Source: Streptomyces fragilis | Lineage (GTDB): Bacteria; Actinomycetota; Actinomycetes; Streptomycetales; Streptomycetaceae | Direction: 5' to 3' | Length of the DNA: 55,215 nucleotides | Assembly: GCF_003112515.1 (NCBI RefSeq) | Contig: NZ_BEVZ01000015.1 | Span: 1 to 55,215 of the forward strand | Shown: positions 8,036 to 17,353 of the stretch, piece after piece | Layout of the letters: every line of letters starts with the position of its first letter | Numbering within the stretch: the first letter of the stretch is position 1 | Notes under the pieces: generated by a model | Told to the model about the DNA's origin: nothing | The model's database searches: none | What the model saw: only the letters and a program-made list of their open reading frames with translations | Program-made: the position numbers and the translations under genes

Positions 8036-9954
8036 CCACTCCCACCGCGGGCTACCACTGCGTCAAGCGGTTCACATCCACCGGCAAGGTCCAGGACTTC
8101 CGTGTGCCGGACAAGGTGACGTCGCTCGACGTCCGCATGTGGGGCAGCGGAGGCGGCGGAGGCCTGGGCGGAGGAGGCGGCTTCACCTCAGGCGTGGTGA
8201 CGGTCACGCCGGGTGAGGTGCTGAAGGTCGTCGTGGGCAGCCTGACTTTCGGCGGCGGAGCCAAGAGGGGCGGAGGTCTCTCCGGTCTCTACCGCAGCGC
8301 GGACACGCCCCTGCTCATCGCCGGTGGCGGCGGAGCCGGCAACAATGGCAGTCTTGCCGGCGGCCCCGGCGGCGGCACTCGCGGAGGCGACGGAGCAGGC
8401 CGTCACGAGGGCTACTCCGGGAAGGCAGCGCGCGGCGCGTCAAGCGCCAAGGGGGGCGCCGGCGCCGCCTGCAACGCCAAGAACGGCGGAGGAGCCGGAG
8501 GCGACCTGGGCAAGCCGGGAGGCAGTGGCGGCGGAGTGCTCCCGAAGCCGAAGATGGGCGGAGGCGGCGGCAACGCCTACGCGTCGGACTACCACGGTGG
8601 CGGGGGCGGCTACGCGGGCGGCGGAGGGGGAGGCGGCGTCGAAGGGAACAAGAACGCCTACGCCTCCGGCGGAGGCGGCGGATCCGGGTTCGTCGCGACG
8701 TCGGGTGTGAGCGGCGGCAAGACGGTGGCCGGCTCCGGAGCGAAGGCCGCGGGCAAGAGCGACCCGCTCTACGAGTCCGGTGTCGGCGACGCCGACAAGG
8801 CGGGCCAGGTGGTGCTGCAGTGGCGGCTGCCCGCCGGGGTCCTCAACGCGGTGGCCGGCGAGGACGAGATCGCCGACCAGGAGGAGACCTTCGCCGGCCC
8901 GCTGACGGTCAAGGCGCGGGCCGCGGACGGAAAAACCCTGATCACCGGCACACCGGTCACCTTCACCGTGACGCAGGGCGACGCGACGTTCTCCGGGGGA
9001 AGCACGTCCGCGACCGCCACCACCGGCGCCGACGGCACGGCCACCGCGCCGGCTGTGGTCGCGGGGACGGCGGTCGGGCCGGTGAAGGTGACCGCCCAGG
9101 CCGACACCGCCCAGGTGGTGTTCTCCCTTGAGGTGGTCCCCGCGTTCGAGCTCGCGCCCGGCGGGCCGCCGGACGTGAACCTGCGCGGCGGCGGAGGCGT
9201 CGGGTACCCGGGCCTGCGGGTGCTCACCGACAAGGTGATCGGGCCCCTGCCCCTGCAGCGGATCGAAGCGAGCCTGTCGGCCGGTGTGGACCTGCGCTGG
9301 GGCACCGCGGCCGCGCCCGACCACCAGCTGACCGTGATCGGCGGCGAAACCTACCCGGGCACACTGTCGGACGACGGGATGACGCTCGTCTTCGACGACG
9401 TCGACCTGGCCAAGGCGCCGGGTACGGAGAAGACGGTGTACGTCGCGGCCGGCGCCGGCCACGACGCACCGCTCGCCACCACCGCGGTGACCTTCACCGT
9501 AGGCCGCAAGACCTCTCCCTCCACCCCGGTCGTCATCCAGCCGGCCTTCTCCCTCGCCCCCGGCGGCATCCCGGTCGACCTCGCCCGCGACGGCGCGGCG
9601 GTGCGCTACCCGGGAGTGGAGGTGGTCAACAACGGGGCGCAGGACATCCCCGCCCGGACCATCACCGTCACCGCTCCCGCCGGTCTGCGTTTCGGCACCA
9701 CGGGCAACCCCGACCACCAGCTGACCGTCATGGACTCCAGCACCACCATGGTCTCCCACTTCGGCGACCTCTCCGGCGACGGACAGACGCTGACCTTCAC
9801 CGACGTCAGCCTGCCCATCCCCAACGACCAGGACCGCGCCAACCTCTGGGTGTGCGTCAGCGCCGACCCGACCACCCCCCTCGGACCGACCGGCGTGGAC
9901 TTCACCGTCGGCCCCTACATGACGTCGCAGTCCACGATCGTCAACATCGTCTGA
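8032..9954 (+). CDS. Large glycine-rich / Ig-like repeat protein (copy 1)
   Basis: A 640-residue protein. Residues about 20-265 form a glycine-rich domain (WGSGGGGGLGGGGGF; PLLIAGGGGAGNNG; GGGGSGFVATSG) closing with GQVVLQW, like the bacterial Gly_rich domain related to the ALK/LTK glycine-rich region. Residues about 275-365 look like a bacterial Ig-like domain (GTPVTFTVTQGDATFSGGST). Two related beta-rich repeats of about 130 residues follow, each with a YPG, a DHQLTV and an LxFxDVxL motif. No signal peptide or transmembrane helix is seen, so export, if any, uses another route. ATG 8032 follows AAAGGA and overlaps the glycosyltransferase stop. It resembles an adhesive or surface-structural protein. 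The function is unproven. Confidence 0.8.
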   Translation: MTTPTAGYHCVKRFTSTGKVQDFRVPDKVTSLDVRMWGSGGGGGLGGGGGFTSGVVTVTPGEVLKVVVGSLTFGGGAKRGGGLSGLYRSADTPLLIAGGGGAGNNGSLAGGPGGGTRGGDGAGRHEGYSGKAARGASSAKGGAGAACNAKNGGGAGGDLGKPGGSGGGVLPKPKMGGGGGNAYASDYHGGGGGYAGGGGGGGVEGNKNAYASGGGGGSGFVATSGVSGGKTVAGSGAKAAGKSDPLYESGVGDADKAGQVVLQWRLPAGVLNAVAGEDEIADQEETFAGPLTVKARAADGKTLITGTPVTFTVTQGDATFSGGSTSATATTGADGTATAPAVVAGTAVGPVKVTAQADTAQVVFSLEVVPAFELAPGGPPDVNLRGGGGVGYPGLRVLTDKVIGPLPLQRIEASLSAGVDLRWGTAAAPDHQLTVIGGETYPGTLSDDGMTLVFDDVDLAKAPGTEKTVYVAAGAGHDAPLATTAVTFTVGRKTSPSTPVVIQPAFSLAPGGIPVDLARDGAAVRYPGVEVVNNGAQDIPARTITVTAPAGLRFGTTGNPDHQLTVMDSSTTMVSHFGDLSGDGQTLTFTDVSLPIPNDQDRANLWVCVSADPTTPLGPTGVDFTVGPYMTSQSTIVNIV

Positions 9955-10026
9955 CGCCGGACGCCGACGGCAGCACGCATACCTGCGTGATGCCGCCACG
10001 CTCCACAACGCAATCGGCATGCTGGG

Positions 10027-10090
10027 CTGACCGCGCTGTCCGACGACACCGAACCCTGCGCCGACTCCTTCGTCGTGTGCGACGCCGGCG
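10027..10090 (+). repeat. Diverged copy of a segment of the 5.5-kb pseudogene
   Basis: Sequence from 10027 (TGACCGCGCTGTCC, then GACACCGA-CCCTGC and CCGACTCCTTCGTC) matches 5650-5712 with about ten differences and encodes the same peptide pattern (LTALSDDTEPCADSFV). It lies 70 bases after the glycine-rich gene. The rest of 9955-10298 shows no gene. Confidence 0.7.
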
Positions 10091-10298
10091 GGTGCCTGCC
10101 GCCAGCGGAAGACGGGGAACTCCCCGCCGTCGTAGGGGTCGACGTCGACCGGGTCGTACGCGTCGTCGCTGTGGCCCTCTCTTCAGACCTGCTAACCAGC
10201 GCCGTCAACCTGTGCCTGTGGGCCGGTTGGCTCTCCTGGGGTCCGACCGGGACCAGCGCGACCGGCGATCGAGCAAGAGGTCTCGCCGCTTCGCCGGT

Positions 10299-10643
10299 TC
10301 AAGCGGTCAGGGCGCCGTGGGAGCCGTCCCCAGCCGCAGTGTCCGTCAACAGGGCGGTGGTCTCCGTGATCTGCAGGAGGTACGCGGGCTGCGGCTGAAG
10401 TCCGGTGACGGCCAGGCGTCCACCCTTGGACTGGAGGCGCCGACGCAGCAGCACAAGCAGGTTCAGCCCACTGGAGTCCATGAAAGACACGCCCGACAGG
10501 TCCACCTGCAACGCGTTGCCGCACAGCGGGACGATGGCTGCGGCCCTCGCCAGCTGAGGACAAGTGTGCATGTCCATCTCCCCGCGCACGGTGATCACGC
10601 TGCGGTCCGGGTACTGCTGTGCAAGCACGATGAGATCGCTCAC
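10299..10643 (-). CDS. STAS-domain anti-sigma factor antagonist
   Basis: A 114-residue single STAS domain. The phosphorylatable-serine motif is VDLSGVSFMDSSGLNLLV (about residues 52-69), preceded by the strand SVITVRGEMDMHTC and followed by GGRLAVTGLQPQPAYLLQIT. Proteins of this kind bind an RsbW-like kinase when unphosphorylated and so release a sigma factor. The GTG start at 10643 has AAAGGG 8 bases upstream. A matching RsbW-like ATPase gene lies at 25976, far away, so no local partner is evident. The gene is complete and monocistronic. Confidence 0.88.
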   Translation of the reverse strand: MSDLIVLAQQYPDRSVITVRGEMDMHTCPQLARAAAIVPLCGNALQVDLSGVSFMDSSGLNLLVLLRRRLQSKGGRLAVTGLQPQPAYLLQITETTALLTDTAAGDGSHGALTA

Positions 10644-11800
10644 GGTTCGACCCCTTTCGGGGTTGAGCCCATCACGCCCTCCGTGGGGAGAGGGCATCAA
10701 GCACGCGGCGTGGGGCCGTGTACAGCCGAGCAAGACAACCCGTACCACGCCCCGGTCACCAACAGATGACCTTCGAGGGCGGCGCGGGGCCCCTCACCAG
10801 ACCAGGCTGGTTGTCCCCGAAGCGTCGCACACGCGGGTCAGCATCCACCAGCATGTGCTCCCGTGCGCTGTCGGGCTGAAGTGCTCCGGGATTGGTGGAG
10901 GCCCTTTGAGGTGGGCAAGCCGCCGTCCGAGGGGCTTGCCCAGGCTCCCGCCGCGCTTACCGGCGGCGCCGCCCGAACAGACTGCGGCTCTTTCCTTCAC
11001 GTCCGCTTCGGCCGCCCTCGCCGTCTGCCGCGCCGCAGCCTTCTCCGACTGGCGAGGTGCGATGCGCTCAGCTTCCGCCCGGTGGAAGTCGGTCCTCTTT
11101 CATCTCCGCCTCGTACAGGTGGTCCCTGCCGTCGGCCGGCTCAAGGAGTGCCTGCGGTGTGATCCGCCGGTTCGGGCGGGCGCGGTCGTGGGAGGCGACC
11201 TCCCTCGTCGCGGACGAGGACCGTGCCGGTGAGGCAGGCCGGGTGCCGATGAGGGTGAAGCGGCTGGAGGCAGGGACGCGCGCGGGAGCGCACGTGTGTG
11301 GGATCGCGCATGTGCGTGCTGGGGTTGTGCGCTGGTACCGACCGGCGTTCAGGTGGCAACGGGTGCGTACAGGTGTGCGCACGGTGCGGGCGCGGGACGT
11401 CTGTATCGGGCCGGCGGTGTGGGTGCGGCGTACGGGAAGGACTGGCGCTGTCTCCTTGCCTGCTCGATTCGGTCGTATCGGGAGGTGGCGTGAGCGGCGG
11501 CGGGAATGTCGGTTTGCGGGCCCTGGCGGCGTACGTGAGCCGTCGTACCGCGACGCTCTGCACGGGGGCCGCCGGGTCCTTGTCGGCTCCCTGGCCGCCC
11601 GCGGGCGTGGTCCCGCCGCTTTCGCGCGCCGCGGTCAGGCGTACCGGTCCTGGTGTGCCGCATGTACAGGCTCGCCCGGGCGAGCCGGGGCTGCGGCACG
11701 CGGTTTGCGCCTCTTCCCTTCCGGCGAGGGGTGCCCTGCGGGCGGACCGGGGTGTGGCCCTCCGCCCGTCTCGGGTGGCCGCGAGGGTGCCGGCTGTGCG
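10644..11800. other. Gene-poor stretch
   Basis: About 1.15 kb without a gene I can support. Minus-strand scraps such as AEMKEDRLPPGG (near 11090) and HFSPTAHGSTCWWM (near 10850) look weakly protein-like but have no start, no length and no family. The segment leads into a glycosyltransferase remnant, so it is probably degraded duplicated DNA. Confidence 0.35.
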
Positions 11801-11933
11801 GTCGTTGTCGGTGGTGGCGCGGGTGTACGGGTATCCGCCGGATCACAACGCCGGGTGGGAGTGGATGCTGCGGCCGCTGGCCGAGCGCGGCCACCGGGTG
11901 GGACGGCCTTCGCAGGTGAGGCCCGCCTCGTGA
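11801..11933 (+). pseudogene. Remnant of a second glycosyltransferase gene
   Basis: Nucleotides 11801-11908 reproduce the start of the 6.6-kb glycosyltransferase. The peptide VARVYGYPPDHNAGWEWML with RPLAERGHRV matches residues about 28-60 of that enzyme, minus four codons (HSML). After RPLAERGHRV the match stops and the frame ends at 11933. Everything encoding the remaining domain is gone. The remnant lies about 570 bp upstream of the second glycine-rich gene, mirroring the intact pair. The 11934-12504 interval holds no other gene. Confidence 0.85.
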
Positions 11934-12504
11934 CGGCTCGCCCACCGTCGGCCGGCCGCGGGCCTCCACCCTGCGCTGGGTGAGACGGATGTTCGACGAC
12001 GGCCGCAGACCGTTGCGCGCCGGCGGCGGGACGGCCGGGGACGCCGGTGCCGCCGGCACCGGTGGACGCGCCCATGGTCGCCGGGCCAGATCCGGGAGAA
12101 GACCTCTGGCGGCACCCGAGGTGGTACTGCCGCAACCCGGCACACCGCCACCGACGACGCAGGCTCGCGTGGGAAGGACGCTGTGCCCTGACCGCTGCCG
12201 CGTCAGGACAACAGCGGCGGCGGTCCAACGTCCGGGTGAGGCGCAGCACTTTGGTGCATCCAGAAGACCCCCGGCCGCGGCATTTGGTGTGCCGTCGTCG
12301 AGGCACCGGCAGGAACTCGCGGGCACGACGACAAACGCGTCCGGCGTGCCGTCGCCACGTATGCCGATCGCGAAACAGGCGAAAGGAGGCAAAACCCCGC
12401 GGGCTGTCGCCTCCCGCGGTGCGTGCGGCCGGCGTCCCTGACGGAACCCGCCCGATGCAACCGGCCACGACCACAGCCGAAGATCTCAAGGAAAGGACAG
12501 CACC

Positions 12505-14160
12505 ATGGCCACGGAGACCATCGCTCCCGGATCCGCCTCAGCGGAGGCCGTCGAGCCCTCCACAGCTCCCACGGCGGACGAGAGCCCGGGCATCGGGCAC
12601 CGCATCGAGCGGTTCAACCACACCGGCGCAGTGCAGAAGTTCATCGTCCCGCCCGGTGTCACCAAGATCGACGCCCGCTGCTGGGGAGGCGGCGGCAAGG
12701 ACAGGCGAGGCGGAGGGGGCGGGTTCGCTGCCGGGGACATCGCGGTCCAGCCGGGGGAGACCCTGCTGGTCGTCGTCGACATGGGAGGCGGAGTGGGCGG
12801 CGGAGGTATGAGCGGCCTGTACAGCCAGCGGCTGGGACAACCACTTCTGATCGCCGGAGGCGGTGGGGAGGGCTGGAACCACGTCGCGGGTGGGGCAGGT
12901 GGCGGCACGCATGGCTCCGACGGAACGGCGGAGACGAAAGACCGCAATTGGACAGCGGCGAAGGGTGCCTCGGGGACCATTGGTGGCGACGGCGCGGTCC
13001 ACCGCGACGTAAAGGCGTTCGGGGGCCCGGGCGGTAGCACCGGCGAGAACGGCAACCCCGGCTTCCCTTTGAGGTATGCGGGCGAGGTGCCGATCCCGGG
13101 CATGGGCGGAGGCGGTGGCGGAGGCGACGCCGCCGGCGGCGGAGGCTGGGCGGGTGGAGGCGGCGGCCTCGCAATCGGAACCCGATTTCTCTGCGGTGGA
13201 GCCGGGGGCAGCAGTTTCGTGGAAGGCCCCGGCGTCACCAACGGGCGCACCCTGGCCGGTGCGGGCACGCAGGCGGGCGGCAAGGGCGACCCCTTCTACC
13301 AGACTGGCATCGGTGACGCCAAAGGCCGCGGACAAGTGGTGCTGCAGTGGACGGACCTCACTCTCACTGTCACACAAGGCGGACCGCCCGACGAACCAGT
13401 CACGCAGGGCGGCGACAAGGCGGCATATCCCGGAGTCCGCGTTGCATCGACCGCTGCGCTGGGGCCGCTGACGGTGACGGTCACCCTGCCGCCTGACCGC
13501 CACCTGCTCTGGGGCACGCAGGCCCAGGCCGACTACCAGCTGACCGTGCAGCACCCCGACAAGACGCAAGTCCCGTATCCCGGTGTGCTGTCGGGTGACG
13601 GTGGCTCGCTCACCTTCACCGACGTCCACCTGCGACTGCCCGGCACCACGATCATGTGGGTGGCGGTGAGCGCCGACCACGACTCTCCGATCGGCTCCGC
13701 TCACCTGACTTTCGACGTCTCAGGAAAGACGTCGCCCTCCACACGGATCGTCGTCAACCCGGCCTTCACCGTCTCGCCGAGCGGCGACCCGGTGATCCTG
13801 CAAAGGGGCGGGGGTGAAAAGTACCCCGGCGTCAAGGTAGGCAACAACGGAGCCCGCAACGTACCCCTGCAGACGATCAGCGCAGTGCTCCCCCAGGCAG
13901 GGCTCCGCTTCGGCGGGCCGCACGGGCCCGACCACCAGCTGACCGTCATGGTCAACGGCACGAATCGCGTCTACATGGGGACGATCTCCGCCGACGGAAG
14001 CACTCTGACCTTCACAGACGTCGACCTGGCCGTCGGCGCCGAGAAAACCGTCATGTTCGTCTGCGTCAGCGCCACCGAGGATGCGCTCACCGGCCCCACC
14101 AACGTAGCCTTCACCGTGGGCAACCAGGCCTCCCCCTCCAACATGATGACCGTCACCTGA
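12505..14160 (+). CDS. Glycine-rich / Ig-like repeat protein (copy 2)
   Basis: A 551-residue paralogue of the 8.0-kb protein. The N-terminal glycine-rich domain spans about residues 30-280 (KFIVPPGVTKIDARCWGGGG; PLLIAGGGGEGWNH; GGAGGSSFVEGPGV) and ends GQVVLQW. Two beta-rich repeats of about 125 residues follow, each with YPGV, a DxQLTV strand and LTFTDV. The Ig-like domain between the halves in copy 1 is missing here. ATG 12505 follows AAGGACAG. No signal peptide is visible. Its upstream glycosyltransferase partner has decayed. Retention of an intact frame suggests selection on this protein independent of the partner. Confidence 0.78.
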   Translation: MATETIAPGSASAEAVEPSTAPTADESPGIGHRIERFNHTGAVQKFIVPPGVTKIDARCWGGGGKDRRGGGGGFAAGDIAVQPGETLLVVVDMGGGVGGGGMSGLYSQRLGQPLLIAGGGGEGWNHVAGGAGGGTHGSDGTAETKDRNWTAAKGASGTIGGDGAVHRDVKAFGGPGGSTGENGNPGFPLRYAGEVPIPGMGGGGGGGDAAGGGGWAGGGGGLAIGTRFLCGGAGGSSFVEGPGVTNGRTLAGAGTQAGGKGDPFYQTGIGDAKGRGQVVLQWTDLTLTVTQGGPPDEPVTQGGDKAAYPGVRVASTAALGPLTVTVTLPPDRHLLWGTQAQADYQLTVQHPDKTQVPYPGVLSGDGGSLTFTDVHLRLPGTTIMWVAVSADHDSPIGSAHLTFDVSGKTSPSTRIVVNPAFTVSPSGDPVILQRGGGEKYPGVKVGNNGARNVPLQTISAVLPQAGLRFGGPHGPDHQLTVMVNGTNRVYMGTISADGSTLTFTDVDLAVGAEKTVMFVCVSATEDALTGPTNVAFTVGNQASPSNMMTVT

Positions 14161-14480
14161 CGGACGGGGTTCCTCCCCTCCGGCAGGGCACGCTGCACCG
14201 AACCCGTCGGCGGCACAGGCATGAGTGACGGGCGACGACGCCGATGAGGCGACCGCCGCGCTGGAGGCCCTGCGCTCGAGCGTCCCTGCACCGCCCTACC
14301 CGCAGGAAGCCCGACCTAGGCAGCTTCGTTCGGATCACCGTGCTGACCAGAGGAAGATGACGTGCGGCTCCGCGGCTGCGTCCCAGGCGTCGTTCTGGGC
14401 GGTGCTGCTGACCATGTCCGGCGCGGACAGCGATCGGCCTGCGTCCGAGGGGCCGCGTCCGCCTTCGGCGGGCTGTGGTC

Positions 14481-14868
14481 ATGCGGTGGTCGCCCGACAC
14501 CAGGCAGCGCTACTTCGACAGCCGTCATGCTCTTCGTGAAGAGGTGGACGCCCTTGCTCTGCGAGCCGTTGAGGATCCGGACCGGCATCTGGCCGAACTG
14601 GTCCGCCTGCATCGGGTTCTCACTGTCCGCTCCGCCGTTTACTGGGAGCACCGCACCCATCTGTTCGTGGAGCGGGTGGGCTCCCTCCCTGTTCGACGAC
14701 GGAGTGGGCCTGGCCCGTCGGCTGTCTCGGCATGACCCGGTGGAGGGTCCGCGAACACTGGCGAGGATCCTGATCGACCGATCGAGCTTCCGTACCGCTG
14801 CCGGCGGTTTCAGGGCGGCCCTCGATGACTTCCGCCAAGCCCTGAGCCACCTGGGGGAGGCCAATTGA
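14481..14868 (+). pseudogene. Frameshifted gene of unknown function
   Basis: From ATG 14481 the frame reads RQRYFDSRHALREEVDALAL ... SAVYWEHRTHLFVERVGSL to about 14690. It then continues in another frame as FDDGVGLARRLSRHDPVEGP ... FRAALDDFRQALSHLGEAN with a stop at 14868. Both halves are convincing protein, so one indel near 14690 has split a gene of about 129 codons rich in charged helices. The family is not recognised. A sequencing error at this point would restore an intact gene. Confidence 0.5.
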
Positions 14869-14966
14869 CCCGAGTCGGCCGGCGTCCGCCCCGGGACTCG
14901 TGCGCACAAGCAGCTCGCGCCGGGCTGAAGAGAGATCGGCCATTCCGCGACTTCCGATAGCCCGGG

Positions 14967-15535
14967 TTACCGGTAGCGCAGGCCGAGCCGTGGCGGATCG
15001 AGGCGGTCGTCCAGCCGACCGGTTTCGGTCGACGTGCCCGGCGGGGCCAGCGCGGTGACGGTGAGGCCGGCCACCGTCAGCAGGGGGACGAAAACAGCGC
15101 CCGGCAGCGTCGCCAGAAGAATGACGGCCATGCCTGGGAGCGGGGCGAGCAGGGGGAGCCATCCCGCCGCGTGCAGGGTCCCCAGCAGGGCCAGGTGGCG
15201 CGGGGCGGTGGCGGGGTGGTGGCGGGCGAACAGGGCGCCGCTCACCAGTCCTGCCGCGGAGAGGGCCACGGCAGCAGACCGGCAATCCAGGGGGGTCTTG
15301 ATCTCCCCGGCCGCGGCCCTCTCCTCCCCCACAGTGGTGCGAGGACCGTCGGAACGAGGCCTGCGAGTCCTGTGTCCGCGGGTGAACCGGTCAGGCCGTG
15401 GATCTGCATCGGCGTGGTCGCCGCCGTGAACTGAGTACCCGATGTGGTGATCGCATCCGCGAGTCGCAGTCTGCGGAGGTCCTTGTGCCGTAGCGGCTCG
15501 GTGTCCGTGAAGAGCGGAAGCAGTCTTCGGGCGTC
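14967..15535 (-). pseudogene. MFS transporter, internally deleted and frameshifted
   Basis: On the minus strand, RRLLPLFTDTEPLRHKDLRR and IHGLTGSPADTGLAGLVPTV (about 15530-15340) look like the N-terminus of an MFS efflux protein. Less than 100 bp on, in another frame, comes ALSAAGLVSGALFARHHPAT and ILLATLPGAVFVPLLTVAGL (about 15260-15050), like a later membrane segment. Roughly 100-250 residues of a usual 400-residue transporter are missing, and the frame is broken. It lies divergent from the IclR pseudogene, which may have been its regulator (inference). Confidence 0.6.
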
Positions 15536-15664
15536 CCGGGTGTGTGCGGGGCGACATGCCGGAATGGTTTCGCCCGGCACGGCGGTCCGGGGAACATGGT
15601 CCCGGACGTTGAGGGCCGCGCCGTTATGGGGGGACGCGGCCGGGACACGCCATCGGGGGATGTC

Positions 15665-16389
15665 ATGGACACAGCTGTACGTACACGAACGGCGGACAGA
15701 GGACGCGGAGTGCTGGAGGGGGCGTTCGCGCTGCTGGAAGCCCTGCGGCAGCACGGTGACGAGGCAGGGGTGACCGAACTGGCGGTGGCTTGCGCGGTGC
15801 CCAAGAGCACGGCTCACCGGCTGCTGGAGCAGTTGGTGGCCCTGGGGGCCGTGGAGCGCCGAGGCGCGCGCTACCGGCTGGGTGCACAGCTCTACCGGCT
15901 CGGCCAGGCGTGGCAGCCGCACCCGGGACTGCGCATGCGGGACGCCTGCCGCTGCACCGGCTGAGAGCCGTCACCGGCGGCAGTGCGGTGCTGGCGGTGA
16001 TGCACGAGGAGCGGGCTCTGACGGTTTGCTCGGTGCCCGGGCGGACGGAGCCGCTGGTGCCGGTCCGCAACGGCGAGGCGTTCTCGCTGGACACGGCGTT
16101 GGGCAAAGCGCTGCGGGGCCCGGTGCGCGGCGGCGCCGTCCTGGACCGGGAGGATGTGGTGGCCGGGGTCTGTTGCGCCGCGCTGCCGGTGCGGCTCGCG
16201 ACGGGAGCCGTGGTGGGGGCGGTGGCCGTGATGGTCGAGGCCGGCCAGCGGCTGGAGGTGATGGCGGACCGGGTCGCGGAGACAGCCGCCGCCGTCACCC
16301 GTGCCTTGGGCCGGTCCGGGATCGATGCGTCCGTGAGGGCGTCCGGCCGCGTTCCGCTCAGTGGGACGCGCGTAGATGTGAGGCGGTGA
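15665..16389 (+). pseudogene. IclR-family regulator with a frameshift
   Basis: ATG 15665, preceded by GGGGGA, opens a winged-helix N-terminus typical of IclR (VLEGAFALLEALRQHGDEAG, then VPKSTAHRLLEQLVALGAVE). The frame hits a stop at 15964. The effector-binding half continues in another frame: LHRLRAVTGGSAVLAVMHEE, then FSLDTALGKALRGPV and VAVMVEAGQRLEVMADRVAE, ending at 16389. The break is near 15930-15950. The joined protein would be about 240 residues, the normal IclR size, so this is one indel in an otherwise intact gene. A sequencing error is possible. Confidence 0.75.
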
Positions 16390-16479
16390 CGGCGGGCAGG
16401 GTGGATGTGTGCCGGGGGATGGCACGGGCCTCGCGGGACAAGGCGGGGCCACCACACCGTTCAAGGGGGGAACCAACCA

Positions 16480-16941
16480 ATGCGTGCAATCGCGCGAGTG
16501 GCCACGGCCGCTCTGCTCTCGCTGGGCAGCGTCGCCGGATTCGCCACGGCGGCCCAGGCCGAGCCGATCGACTACGTCCGCATCGAACTGCTGGAGCTGA
16601 CCTGTCACCAGCAGAGCGAGGGCGATCACGACGAGGCCTACCTGAAGGTCACCGACGCCAACGGAAACGCCGTCAAGGTGTGGCCGGGGAGCCTCAAGTA
16701 CCAGACGATGGGCCCGGGTTACGTCCGGTCGATGACCGATGGCAACGGCAACGCGGCCCTCGTCCTCGGCAAGCAGCAGGCGCGCACCATGACGCTGTGG
16801 GACGACGACACGACCAGCAGCGACGACAAGCTGGGTGCGACGCTGGTGACGGGCAGTGAGGCGGGCGCCGAGATCCAGTACCGCTCGCTCGAGGGGTCCG
16901 GTGGCGTCTACACCATCGCCTACCGCGTCATCGACATCTGA
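16480..16941 (+). CDS. Small secreted protein of unknown function
   Basis: 153 residues. A Sec signal peptide covers residues 1-28 (MRAIARVATAALLSLGSVAG, cleavage after AQA). The mature part is acidic and beta-rich (ELLELTCHQQSEGDHDEAYL; TLWDDDTTSSDDKLGATLV; GGVYTIAYRVIDI) and looks like a compact extracellular domain with only one cysteine. ATG 16480 has a GGGGGG tract 10 bases upstream. It is monocistronic. Similar small secreted proteins occur in Streptomyces, but I cannot name a function. The 410 bases downstream (16942-17353) hold no supported gene. Confidence 0.72.
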   Translation: MRAIARVATAALLSLGSVAGFATAAQAEPIDYVRIELLELTCHQQSEGDHDEAYLKVTDANGNAVKVWPGSLKYQTMGPGYVRSMTDGNGNAALVLGKQQARTMTLWDDDTTSSDDKLGATLVTGSEAGAEIQYRSLEGSGGVYTIAYRVIDI

Positions 16942-17353
16942 CGGTCCCGGCGCCCTCGCGTCGACGGCCGCCGGGCGGGTGCTCGCCATCCGCCCGGCGC
17001 CGGACGCGTGCCTCATCAGCGGGCGAGCAGCTGTCGAACAGCTCCGCGAACGCGCTGGGATTCCCGGCCCGTGCCCGGGTGTGCGTATCGGTGCTCACTT
17101 CTGCCAGCTGTGCGGAACTGGTCCGTGGTGACGGGAGGTGCCGGCTCCACCACACGGTGAACGGGTATCTCTCCTCACGGGGTCGCACGGGTACTCGTCC
17201 GGCGTGTGGTCTGGTGACCGACGCGGTGGGTGCGGCACCAGCAATGGCCGGGCGTCCTCCAGGTCGAGGGCGTGGAGGTGCCGGCTGCGTATCTCGACGC
17301 GATGGCCGACTGCGGCGCCCGGGGCGCGTCGAAGGGGCTCGAGCGTGCGCGAT

